NCBI RefSeq assembly: GCF_023806485.1
Contig: NZ_JAMSLR010000001.1
Span: forward strand, 310,001 to 374,000
DNA: 64,000 nucleotides
From: Thermalbibacter longus
GTDB taxonomy: Bacteria; Chloroflexota; Chloroflexia; Thermomicrobiales; Thermomicrobiaceae
Reading direction: 5' to 3'
Part shown: in pieces, positions 45,064 through 53,180 of the stretch
How positions within the stretch are numbered: position 1 is the first letter of the stretch
Layout of the letters: every line of letters begins with the position of its first letter
Translations under genes and position numbers: made by a program
Notes under the pieces: model-generated
The model's input: only the letters and a program-made list of their open reading frames with translations
The model's database searches: none
What the model was told of the DNA's origin: nothing

Positions 45064-46008
45064 ATGATCGATGTCCACGCGCATTTCATCCCGCCAGCCG
45101 TTCTGGACTGGGTGCGACAGCACGCGGATGCCCTGGATGCGCGCTGGGAGCAGCGTGACCCGTCGAAGGCACCGTTCCTCACAGTCGGCGGGAAGTGGTC
45201 CTTCGAGCTGAAACCGGCATTCCACGACGCAGACCTCTTCCTGGCCGATCAGCAGCGAGCCGGCGTGCGGCACAGCCTGGTATCGCCTGTCCCGCAGCTA
45301 TTCCTCTACGATGCGCACCCTGCACTCACGACGGAACTCGCCCGGCTGTACAATAACGAGCTCGCTGCCTGGTGCGAGGAGCAGGCTGATCGTCTCTCGG
45401 GCCTCGCTACATTGCCGCTCAACGTGCCCGAGGACGCGGCCGCCGAGCTGTCGCGGGCCCGCGAGCGCGGCATGCTCGGGGCCATCATCGGCCCTGGCTG
45501 CGGCGACCGGTTGCTCAGCGATCCGTCGTTCGCCCCGCTGTGGGAAACCGCCGATCGGCTGGAGGCCGTGCTCTTTCTTCACCCGCTCTTGAGCCAGGAT
45601 CCTCGCCTGCGCCGCCCGCAGATGCCCAACCTGATCGGTGTGCTCTGGGAAACGACGGTATCGCTGGCCGACCTCATCTTGAGCGGGTTGCTGGATCGCT
45701 ATCCCAGGGTCAAACTGCTGGTGGCGCACGGCGGTGGCTTTCTGCCGTACCAGATCGGGCGTCTCGACCAGGGTTATCAGGTCTGGCCTGCTGTACGAAG
45801 CGCGCTCGACTCGCCGCCGAGCGCCTGCTTGCGGCGCCTCTGGTTCGACTCAGTGGTGTGGACTCGGCAGTCGCTCCAGCTCCTGCTGGATCTCGTCGGC
45901 CCGGAGCGCGTGGCGCCAGGTTCCGATTACCCCTTCGACCTCTCCGTCTGGCCGCCGATCGGCGAGGGGGCCCGAGGAGCCGAGACGCTGCTTGGCCGTG
46001 CGCCGTAG
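45064..46008 (+). CDS. Amidohydrolase-2 family protein (ACMSD-like decarboxylase/hydrolase)
   Basis: 314-residue metal-dependent TIM barrel. Metal ligands: HAH in MIDVHAHFIPP, His in LFLHPL, His in LLVAHGGGFLPYQIGRLD and Asp in GSDYPFD. The pattern is that of 2-amino-3-carboxymuconate-6-semialdehyde decarboxylase, gamma-resorcylate decarboxylase and related enzymes that remove CO2 from aromatic acids or ring-fission products. Context in the aromatic cluster supports decarboxylation of a carboxylated aromatic or muconate-like compound, but the substrate is not deducible. ATG 45064 follows GAGAGGAGCC. Confidence 0.85.
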   Translation: MIDVHAHFIPPAVLDWVRQHADALDARWEQRDPSKAPFLTVGGKWSFELKPAFHDADLFLADQQRAGVRHSLVSPVPQLFLYDAHPALTTELARLYNNELAAWCEEQADRLSGLATLPLNVPEDAAAELSRARERGMLGAIIGPGCGDRLLSDPSFAPLWETADRLEAVLFLHPLLSQDPRLRRPQMPNLIGVLWETTVSLADLILSGLLDRYPRVKLLVAHGGGFLPYQIGRLDQGYQVWPAVRSALDSPPSACLRRLWFDSVVWTRQSLQLLLDLVGPERVAPGSDYPFDLSVWPPIGEGARGAETLLGRAP

Positions 46009-46116
46009 CGTCCCACACCGTGGCACAATGCTCCAGGCAACGGCCAGCCAGCGGTTCGCTCGCTCTGGCCAAAGCGTTTCGAGCCGGACCAGTCGGGAAG
46101 ACCGGAGGAGGAGGGG

Positions 46117-46341
46117 ATGCCGCTGCTCGAGATCCTCTACTCGCGAGAAGAGCCGCTGCTGGTCGAACGGCGACGCGCGTTCGCGCGCGAGGCCGTGGAG
46201 ATCTTTCGCGAGGTGCTCGGCACGCCGCCGGGTCGCCTGCGGCTCGCGTTCTACTACCTCGACCCGGAGGACAGCCTGGGTCTTCTCGATGATTCGCCGC
46301 CAGAGCCGCACGTCGAGCACGCCAGCGAGCCGACAGCCTGA
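46117..46341 (+). CDS. Small tautomerase-superfamily-like protein with Pro1
   Basis: 74 residues starting MPLLEILYS, so removal of Met would expose an N-terminal proline as in active tautomerases. A long helix (REEPLLVERRRAFAREAVEIFREVLG) and a strand RLRLAFYYLDPED match the beta-alpha-beta tautomerase unit. ATG 46117 has GAGGAGGGG directly upstream. It could tautomerise an enol/keto acid in this pathway and perhaps cover for the Pro1-less homologue at 31379. Sequence is divergent, so the family call is moderate. Confidence 0.6.
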   Translation: MPLLEILYSREEPLLVERRRAFAREAVEIFREVLGTPPGRLRLAFYYLDPEDSLGLLDDSPPEPHVEHASEPTA

Positions 46342-46453
46342 CACGGTAGCGGCGGGGTGCGCGTTGCGGCAAGCACCAGAGCTCCGGTTGATAGCGTAGA
46401 ATGGCGCGAGCAGCCGGTCGCTCGAACGTGTCCGGAAAGGAGCGGGGGTTCCG

Positions 46454-47407
46454 ATGGCGAAAGAGGTGCTGGTGTTGACCTGGAAGTACGGGGGGGTGCG
46501 CGAGGAGATCGCGCGGTTCCTCGACTCTCGCGGCTGCCGGTTGGCGGAGCGTGAGATCATCTACCCGATCACCGAGGACCACCTCTGCGAGCTGGTCCGC
46601 GATGTGGACGGGTTGATCGTCGGCCTGGAGCCGGTGACGAAGAAGGTGCTCGAGCACGCTAACCGTCTGAAGGTGATCAGCACCAGCGGGGTCGGCTACA
46701 ACCACATCGACGTGGAGGAGGCGACCCGAAAGGGCATCGCGGTCTGTATCTGCGCCGGGTGCAACAACCATTCGGTGGCGGAGCTGACATTCGCCATGAT
46801 GCTCGGGCTCTCCCGAAGAGTCCTCGAAGCGGACCGGTCGATGCGTCGTGGCCAGTGGGGACGGTTCTTCGGCCAGGAACTCTGGGGCAAGACGCTCGGC
46901 ATCGTCGGATTGGGGCGAGTCGGCAAGAGCGTGGCGCTGCTGGCCAGGGCCTTCAACATGCAGGTGCTCGCGCACGACATTGTCTGGGACATCACCTTTG
47001 CCAACGAGCACGGCATCAGCTACGTGCCACTGGATCGGCTGCTCCGGGAGTCCGACTATGTCTCGCTTCATGTACCGCTGACGCCGGAGACGTACTACCT
47101 GATCGATGAGCGGGCGCTCAGCCTGATGAAGCCAACCGCCTATCTGATCAACCTGGCCCGCGGGCCAGTGGTCAAGCAATCGGCGCTGGTCGAAGCGCTG
47201 CGAGCGGGTAAGATCGCTGGCGCGGGGCTCGACGTCTTCGAGGTCGAGCCGATCGAGGAGAATCCGTTCATCGAATTCGAGAACGTGATCATGACGCCGC
47301 ACCTCGGCGGCTCGACGCAGGAGGCGCTGGAGCGAACGCTGTACCTCTCGTTGACCAACGTGACGAACGTCCTGAACGGGCTGCCGGCGCATTGCCAGGT
47401 GAACTAG
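46454..47407 (+). CDS. D-isomer-specific 2-hydroxyacid dehydrogenase
   Basis: 317-residue NAD(P)-dependent dehydrogenase of the SerA/VanH-like family. Rossmann motif GIVGLGRVGKSVALL; catalytic Arg in NLARGPVV, Glu in FEVEPIEENP and His in MTPHLGGST. It reduces a 2-oxoacid or oxidises a D-2-hydroxyacid; phosphoglycerate is unlikely because no regulatory ACT domain is present. Embedded downstream of aromatic genes, it could act on an oxoacid formed from the ring-fission product. ATG 46454 follows AAGGAGCGGGG. Confidence 0.88.
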   Translation: MAKEVLVLTWKYGGVREEIARFLDSRGCRLAEREIIYPITEDHLCELVRDVDGLIVGLEPVTKKVLEHANRLKVISTSGVGYNHIDVEEATRKGIAVCICAGCNNHSVAELTFAMMLGLSRRVLEADRSMRRGQWGRFFGQELWGKTLGIVGLGRVGKSVALLARAFNMQVLAHDIVWDITFANEHGISYVPLDRLLRESDYVSLHVPLTPETYYLIDERALSLMKPTAYLINLARGPVVKQSALVEALRAGKIAGAGLDVFEVEPIEENPFIEFENVIMTPHLGGSTQEALERTLYLSLTNVTNVLNGLPAHCQVN

Positions 47408-47548
47408 ATTCGAGCGCATGGCTCCGGCGCTATAGCGAACAGTGGGTACGAATGCCTCTCGCGCGCGATGCCTGCGAATCTGGTGAGTAGTCACGGGCGG
47501 CATCGGAGCCAGCGAGGTTCGTGGGAATCATCCCGGAAGGAACTCGCC

Positions 47549-48607
47549 GTGGAGCAACAACAGAGAGACTTCCTCATCAAGCTACTGGAAGCGCCCAGCC
47601 CCTCGGGATTCGAGGAGCCTGCGGCTCGTGTCTGGCGGCAGGAGGCGGAGTCGTTCGCTGACGAGGTCACGGTCGACCGGAACGGCAACAGTTTTGCCCG
47701 GCTGCGCGGCGAAGGGCCGGTGGTCGTGATCGAAGGGCACGTCGATGAGATCGGCCTGATGATTACCCATATCGATGACGACGGCTACCTCTGGTTCCGG
47801 GGTATCGGCGGTTGGGATGATCAGGTCCTGACCGGCCAGCGGGTACGTATACTCGGCCGGAGCGGGCAGGTGCTGGGAGTTATCGGTCGCAAGCCGATTC
47901 ACCTCCTCAGCGAAGAGGAGCGAGGTAAAGCCAGCCGCATCAAGGATCTGTGGATCGATATCGGCGCGCGCAGCGGCGATGAGGCCCGCGAGCTCGTCTC
48001 GGTGGGCGATCCGGCGGTGCTGGAGCAGGCTCCGGTTGAGCTGCGCAATAACCGGCTGGTTGCGCGCGGCATCGACAACCGCATGGGAGCCTTCGTGGCG
48101 CTGGAGGTCCTGCGCGCGCTGTCGACCGATCGCCCGCGGGCCGATGTGTACGCCATCGCGGCCACGCAGGAGGAGATCAGCTTCCTGGGGGCGCGGACCA
48201 GCGCGTTTGCGTTGAACCCCAGTGTGGCGATTGTCCTCGACGTCACCCACGCGACCGACCACCCGGACGCCGACAAGCGCGGTGGGGGAAATGTCAAGAT
48301 CGGTGGCGGGCCGGTGCTGGATCGCGGCTCGATGGTGCATCCGCTCGTCTTCGACCGCCTGGTGGCTGCAGCTCAGGCCGAGGACATCCCGATACAGCTC
48401 TCGGCAGCACCCGCCCGGACCGGGACGGACGCCGACGCCATCGCGCCAGCGCGTGCAGGTATCCCGTGCGGGCTCGTTTCCGTGCCAAACCGCTACATGC
48501 ACTCGCCGAACGAGCTGATCAGCCTGGATGACCTCGACGCAGCCATCCGATTGATCGCCCGGTTCGTTCGAGATCTCGGCCCGTCGCCGGACTTCGCGCG
48601 GAGATAG
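47549..48607 (+). CDS. M42 family metallopeptidase
   Basis: 352 residues. Metal ligands and core of the M42 aminopeptidase/cellulase family: EGHVDEIGLMI, RGIDNRMGAFVALEVL, ATQEEISFLGA, LDVTHATD and RYMHSPNELI. These form large self-compartmentalising tetrahedral dodecamers that trim peptides. GTG 47549 is chosen because GGAAGG precedes it and homology starts at about residue 10; an ATG at 47468 would add 27 unconserved residues. It is 12 bp upstream of the MFS gene, so probably co-transcribed. Confidence 0.88.
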   Translation: MEQQQRDFLIKLLEAPSPSGFEEPAARVWRQEAESFADEVTVDRNGNSFARLRGEGPVVVIEGHVDEIGLMITHIDDDGYLWFRGIGGWDDQVLTGQRVRILGRSGQVLGVIGRKPIHLLSEEERGKASRIKDLWIDIGARSGDEARELVSVGDPAVLEQAPVELRNNRLVARGIDNRMGAFVALEVLRALSTDRPRADVYAIAATQEEISFLGARTSAFALNPSVAIVLDVTHATDHPDADKRGGGNVKIGGGPVLDRGSMVHPLVFDRLVAAAQAEDIPIQLSAAPARTGTDADAIAPARAGIPCGLVSVPNRYMHSPNELISLDDLDAAIRLIARFVRDLGPSPDFARR

Positions 48608-48619
48608 GGGCAACTCGCC

Positions 48620-49852
48620 ATGCGGCTGGCACGGCTCTGGGCCTGGCGCGGGCTCCTGACCTTCATGCTGGGCCACTTCACCGTGGACCTCTACAGCGGG
48701 CTGCTGCCTATCCTCTACGCCCTCACCGCGCAGCGGCTGAACCTCGATAACCGCGATATCGGGCTCCTGGCGCTGTGCTACACCGCGGCCTCTTCGCTCT
48801 CGCAGCCGCTCTTCGGCTACGTCGCCGACCGCTGGGGTGGGCAGCTCCTGGCTCCGCTCAGCCTGGCCTGGTCGTCGGTCTTCGTCAGCGCGCTCGGCCT
48901 GATCGACGCGCCGGCTCTGCTCTATGCCGGCGCGTTGCTGGCCGGGCTCGGATCGGGGGCCTATCACCCAGTCGGCGCGTCGAACGCTTCGATGCTGGTG
49001 GACGATCGCCGCCGCAACACGGCGATGTCCGTCTACACGGTGAGCGGAACGTTTGGCTACGCGCTCGGGCCGCTGATTGCGGCCTTCTTGTTCGGCGTGC
49101 TCGGGACGCGCGGCTCCCTCGCGATGTTGCCGCTCGGATTGAGTGTGGCAGTCTCGCTGCGGTTGGCGCTGCGGCAGTTCCAGCTCGGCCTGCCGACCGT
49201 GCGCTCTCGGGAGCGGGCTCGCCGCGAGCCGATTCGCTGGGGTGCCCTGGCACCGGTGATGGCAGTTGTGATGTTGCGAAGCTGGGTGTTCATGGCTGTC
49301 GTCACCTTCGCACCCGTGTGGTATCGCGACCTGGGGTACGATGTTCGCTTCTACGGCTTGCTGGCCAGCGTCGTCATCGCCAGCGGATCGCTCGGCACGC
49401 TGCTAGGTGGCCTGCTCGCCGACCGGATCGGCCAGCGTGTGGTGCTGGTTGGCTCCCTAGCGCTCGCGATACCAGCTCTGCTGCTCTTCGCCGGTCTCCC
49501 AGGGCCACTGGCCCTGATGACTGGGGCGCTCTTCGGCGCGCTGGCTGATGCCTCCATCTCGGTGACGCTGGTCGCGGCACAGCGGCTACTGCCTGGTCGC
49601 ATCGGGGTCGCGTCCGGGTTCATCCTGGGGATGGGATTCGTAACAGGTGGCATCGGAGCGCCGGTGACCGGGGCGATCGCCGATCACGTGGGGATCCAGC
49701 AAGCCCTGCTGTTCACGTCGGCTCTCCTGCTGGTAGCGCTGGCCGCCTGCTGGCTTATTCCGCGACAGGTGCTCAGCGCAGAGACCGTGCGACCGGCTCC
49801 TGGCCCCTCGGTCGCCGTGACGACGTCACTCCCGCAGCGAGAGAGTGACTGA
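48620..49852 (+). CDS. MFS transporter, fosmidomycin-resistance-like
   Basis: 410 residues with about 12 hydrophobic helices. The first cytoplasmic loop motif is QPLFGYVADRWGG, and the second half repeats it as GGLLADRIGQR. The start (HFTVDLYSGLLPILY) and pattern resemble the Fsr/YnfM branch of exporters. No substrate can be assigned; a drug or aromatic-compound efflux role is only a guess. ATG 48620 follows the M42 stop by 12 bp. Confidence 0.85.
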   Translation: MRLARLWAWRGLLTFMLGHFTVDLYSGLLPILYALTAQRLNLDNRDIGLLALCYTAASSLSQPLFGYVADRWGGQLLAPLSLAWSSVFVSALGLIDAPALLYAGALLAGLGSGAYHPVGASNASMLVDDRRRNTAMSVYTVSGTFGYALGPLIAAFLFGVLGTRGSLAMLPLGLSVAVSLRLALRQFQLGLPTVRSRERARREPIRWGALAPVMAVVMLRSWVFMAVVTFAPVWYRDLGYDVRFYGLLASVVIASGSLGTLLGGLLADRIGQRVVLVGSLALAIPALLLFAGLPGPLALMTGALFGALADASISVTLVAAQRLLPGRIGVASGFILGMGFVTGGIGAPVTGAIADHVGIQQALLFTSALLLVALAACWLIPRQVLSAETVRPAPGPSVAVTTSLPQRESD

Positions 49853-49975
49853 CAGCTCGGTCGCGTGCCGATAGGCCCGCGTCCCGCCGGGCCCCGGTCG
49901 CTCGCTGATCCGTCGCGCAGCGGGGTCGATCCGTAAAGGAACCCGGTCTATCTCGACACTGCTTCCGACTGCGGC

Positions 49976-50004
49976 GCTGCCTCGGGTCAAATGCCCGAGG
50001 CAGC
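49976..50004. terminator. Bidirectional terminator, MFS / SBP2
   Basis: A perfect 11-bp stem GCTGCCTCGGG (49976-49986) / CCCGAGGCAGC (49994-50004) with a 7-nt loop between convergent genes. Confidence 0.7.
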
Positions 50005-50029
50005 GCGCGCATCGGAGCGGTAGCACTCG

Positions 50030-51364
50030 TCAGAACGCGAGGTCATCGATGTTGGGGAAGACGTCGAGGACGACGTTCCCGAGTGAGCCGTCCGTCAATT
50101 GCTGGACTTCACGGATCACGACGGTGTTGATGACTCCCTGGGTCTCTGGGTGGAAACGAACCTCGCCCATCGGCCCGTTGAAGCGCACATTGCGGATAGC
50201 TTCCAGGAACGCCGCAGTGTCCGACGTGTCGCCATCGAGCGCATCCAGCGCTCGCGCGATAATCTGAATGGTGATGTACCCCCAGTACTCCAGATGTCCT
50301 GGCGGATTCCCGAACTTCTGCTGGAACCGCTCAGTGAACTCGCGGTTCTCGGGGGTGTCGTAGCGAGCGGCATAGCAGATCGAGCTCACGATGCCGAGAG
50401 CGGCCTCCCCGACCTCTGGGAGGTAGGGATCGTCCCCGATCTCGCCGCCTCCGAGCAGCGCGTACTGATCCTTCAAGCCGAACTCGGTGAACTGTGTCAT
50501 GAACCGGATCGCGTCCGCTCCGATGAACCACGCCCAAACAGCTTCGGCGCCGGCAGCTTCTTGCAAGACGCGCTGGAGATAGGGACCGAAGTCCTGCGTA
50601 TTGAGCGGGGGGAACACCTCGCTGAGTACCTGGCCGCCACCTTGCTGGAAGTAGTTTCGGAAGATCTCGACCACGGTATGCCCAGTTACGTAGTCCGGCG
50701 CCAGGAGCGCGATCGATCGCAGTCCACGCTTCTCGGCTGCCCATTTCGCCTGCACGAACTCGAACTGGCCCTGGGTGAACGAGGTGCGGAAGATGTACTC
50801 GCTACGCACGTTCGGGTCGCGCGTCAGCGGTGGCCAGCCGTTGATCGAGGCGATAAACGGGACTTGCTGGTTGACGATATAGTCGCGGATGGCAGCCATC
50901 TCGTTACTGAGCGTAATGCCAGTAACGATATCGACGTTGTCACTCTCGACGAGCTTCCGTAGCTTCGTCAGGGCTTGCTCGGGGTTCCCAGGGGAGTCCT
51001 CAGGAAGGAGTTCCAGCTTCCGCCCACCGGCCGTTTCGCCGATCTCCTCGAGCGCGAGCTGCATGCCCTGGAGATGCCGCTGTCCCGAAGCGGATAGACC
51101 GCCGGATAGGGCCGTTATCAGACCGATCTTGAAGGGAGCACCAGCCTGGGCAGCGGTCGGCGTCGCGGCGGGCGCCGCGGTGGGCGTGGCCGCAGGTTGT
51201 GGCGAGGGCATGGCCGTTGCCGTAGGCGAAGGCGCCGGCGTGCCTGCCCCTGGCGATGCGGAACTGGTCGGCGGGGTCGAATCCCCCCCACACGCTGCTA
51301 TGAGCGCGCTGACCGCGGCACCGCCGACGGCTGCCAGGAACTGTCTTCGTCTCATGCTTCGCAT
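50030..51364 (-). CDS. Liv-type ABC transporter substrate-binding lipoprotein (SBP2)
   Basis: 444 residues, similar to SBP1 over the whole binding fold (for example FPPLNTQDFGPYLQRVLQ versus YPPLDTADFGPFLQRLQQ, and the shared C-terminal DGSLGNVVLD). Signal RRRQFLAAVGGAAVSALIAAC has a twin-arginine motif and lipobox; a Pro/Thr/Ala tether follows. No permease or ATPase is nearby. ATG 51364 and ATG 51355 are both possible starts; GGGGAG favours 51364. Inverted repeat site C lies 215 bp upstream, linking it to the HpaB regulon. Confidence 0.88.
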   Translation of the reverse strand: MRSMRRRQFLAAVGGAAVSALIAACGGDSTPPTSSASPGAGTPAPSPTATAMPSPQPAATPTAAPAATPTAAQAGAPFKIGLITALSGGLSASGQRHLQGMQLALEEIGETAGGRKLELLPEDSPGNPEQALTKLRKLVESDNVDIVTGITLSNEMAAIRDYIVNQQVPFIASINGWPPLTRDPNVRSEYIFRTSFTQGQFEFVQAKWAAEKRGLRSIALLAPDYVTGHTVVEIFRNYFQQGGGQVLSEVFPPLNTQDFGPYLQRVLQEAAGAEAVWAWFIGADAIRFMTQFTEFGLKDQYALLGGGEIGDDPYLPEVGEAALGIVSSICYAARYDTPENREFTERFQQKFGNPPGHLEYWGYITIQIIARALDALDGDTSDTAAFLEAIRNVRFNGPMGEVRFHPETQGVINTVVIREVQQLTDGSLGNVVLDVFPNIDDLAF

Positions 51365-51830
51365 TCCATCTCCCCTCTTTTTCGATACACTTTCGCCGCC
51401 TGCGCCACTCCCCGGGGAAGCTGTGCCAGTGTCTACTCGGTGCCTCCTCGATTGCTCTCCTTTCTGATAGCACTGAAGCGATGACGCGCCGTAGCTGCAC
51501 GACGCGTTAAGTGTGGCATCTACCAGTTAGCTACTACTGTGCTAACTTAGCGGGGAAGCTGTACTGGATCAAGTCAAGTGTTCAAGATAGTCGAACACCT
51601 GCGATTACTATGAAGTCTCAACGCGTGGAAGGAAGTGGGTCGGGGGCCCAGTGGGTGTAAGCAGGTCGCGGCCGCATCAGCCATGACGGCGTGGCACATG
51701 GCACGGGAACCTCTGGGCAAACTCTGATCGGGTGACAGGAGGGCAGGTTACGCTCGCTGAGCGCTTCACCGTGCTCCCGCGCCGCCTGCCCTATTCACAA
51801 AGGCATCGGCCCGACACGTGTCAACAGCGG
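51365..51830. other. 466-bp region upstream of SBP2
   Basis: Contains inverted repeat site C (51579-51597) in a short AT-richer patch (51520-51610). The far end abuts the 3' end of the convergently arranged M50 gene's neighbour region. No gene seen. Confidence 0.4.
51579..51597. promoter_or_regulatory. 19-bp inverted repeat, site C
   Basis: TGTTCAAGATAGTCGAACA, arms TGTTC/GAACA, matching site B at 15 of 19 bases. It lies upstream of SBP2 (minus strand). Confidence 0.55.
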
Positions 51831-53006
51831 TCAGTCACCAGGCAGGTCCGAGGGACGGCTACGCTTCTCGACCATTTGGGCGATCTCTTCAGGACTCCGC
51901 ATGAGCTCTTGGCGGAGCTGGAGGTAGCGGAGCAAGGCGTTGCGAGTCAGCAGGCCCAGCAGCGCGCTGTCTCGTACGACCGGTACTTGATGGATGTCAT
52001 GCGCCACCATCTTTCTGAGCACGCTCTCGATGTCGGATTCCGGTGTCGCCGTGACCAGCCGTTCGAACGGGGTCATGAGATCGCGTACGCGCCGGGTGGG
52101 CCATTCGCTACGGGGAGTGTTGCGCACGTCGGTCAAGGTGACGATCCCAACCAGGCGGCCATCCTCGATCACCGGAAAGCTCCGCACGTTGTGGCCGAGC
52201 AGCGCGTCGACCAGCTCGTCGACTGGGACGTCCGGCGAGATAGTGACCGGACGCGCGTCCATAAGCTGTCCGACGCGGACACCCTCGAAGAGACGCTTCA
52301 GCATCAGTTGCTGGTACGACTGCTGTGCGGCGCTCTGGAGAAACCAGCCGATCGCGACCAGCCAGATGCCGGAGAGTGGCGCCCGGAAGACCAGGAAGAT
52401 CCCACCGGCGATGAACAGAAACCCGATGACGACGCCGACGGCTGAGGCGATGCGCGTCGCCCGGTACACGCTATCGAGGGCTCCCCAGAGGAACGCTCGC
52501 AGCACGCGGCCGCCGTCCAGCGGGTAGGCTGGGATGAGGTTGAAGGCGACCAGGATCAGGTTCGCGTAACCAAGATAGTGGAGAATTGCCCCGAGCGGCT
52601 CGTTGACCTGATCAGCTAGAGGCCAGAGCACGAGCGAACCGGCGCCGATGACGAGGCTGACGATCGGCCCCGCAACCGCGATGAGAAACTCGTCGATCGC
52701 GCGGCGCGCCTCCTCGACGATCTGCGCGACCCCGCCGAAGATGAACAGGACTATACTGGCGACCGGGATACCCCGCGACTGCGCGACCACCGCGTGCCCC
52801 AGCTCGTGAGCGAGCACCGAGGCGAAAAGCAGCAGGCTCGCTAGCGCTCCGACTGCCCAGTATGTGCCCGATGTCCATCCCGGGTACCACTCAGGAAAGA
52901 TCCCGACAGCGAGCGAGTAGGTCAGCAGCGCAAACACGACCAGCCAGGTGTAGTGAATGCCAATCTCGATTCCGCGGATCTTGCCCAGACGTACTGACGC
53001 GTCCAT
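51831..53006 (-). CDS. Site-2 protease (M50) with two CBS domains
   Basis: 391 residues. About six membrane helices carry the zinc protease motifs LAHELGHAVVA (HExxH, near residue 66) and NLIPAYPLDGGR (second active-site Asp). The C terminus (about 245-365) has two CBS domains, MDARPVTISPDVPVDELVDALL and MTPFERLVTATPESDIESVLRKM, which would bind adenine nucleotides. This is the SpoIVFB-like group-III S2P architecture, cleaving membrane-bound substrates with energy-state control. The target is not apparent here. Confidence 0.9.
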   Translation of the reverse strand: MDASVRLGKIRGIEIGIHYTWLVVFALLTYSLAVGIFPEWYPGWTSGTYWAVGALASLLLFASVLAHELGHAVVAQSRGIPVASIVLFIFGGVAQIVEEARRAIDEFLIAVAGPIVSLVIGAGSLVLWPLADQVNEPLGAILHYLGYANLILVAFNLIPAYPLDGGRVLRAFLWGALDSVYRATRIASAVGVVIGFLFIAGGIFLVFRAPLSGIWLVAIGWFLQSAAQQSYQQLMLKRLFEGVRVGQLMDARPVTISPDVPVDELVDALLGHNVRSFPVIEDGRLVGIVTLTDVRNTPRSEWPTRRVRDLMTPFERLVTATPESDIESVLRKMVAHDIHQVPVVRDSALLGLLTRNALLRYLQLRQELMRSPEEIAQMVEKRSRPSDLPGD

Positions 53007-53110
53007 TCGCTTCTTCCTCTCTGGAACAGGGTTAGCGGCACGCTGCTCTTGTGGTGCCTAATCAAGAATATAGCGTACTGGGCGACGTGCCCGGTCAGGG
53101 CAAGTATAAC

Positions 53111-53156
53111 GGCCCGTCAACCTAACTCGCTCCAGGCGAACTCGGTTCGACGGGCC
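53111..53156. other. Inverted repeat between the DsbA-like and M50 genes
   Basis: GGCCCGTC (53111-53118) and GACGGGCC (53149-53156) can form an 8-bp stem around a 30-nt loop. It lies 25 bp past the DsbA-like stop on the minus strand and may end that transcript. Confidence 0.35.
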
Positions 53157-53180
53157 TTGGGCAAAGTGGGGCCACAAGAA

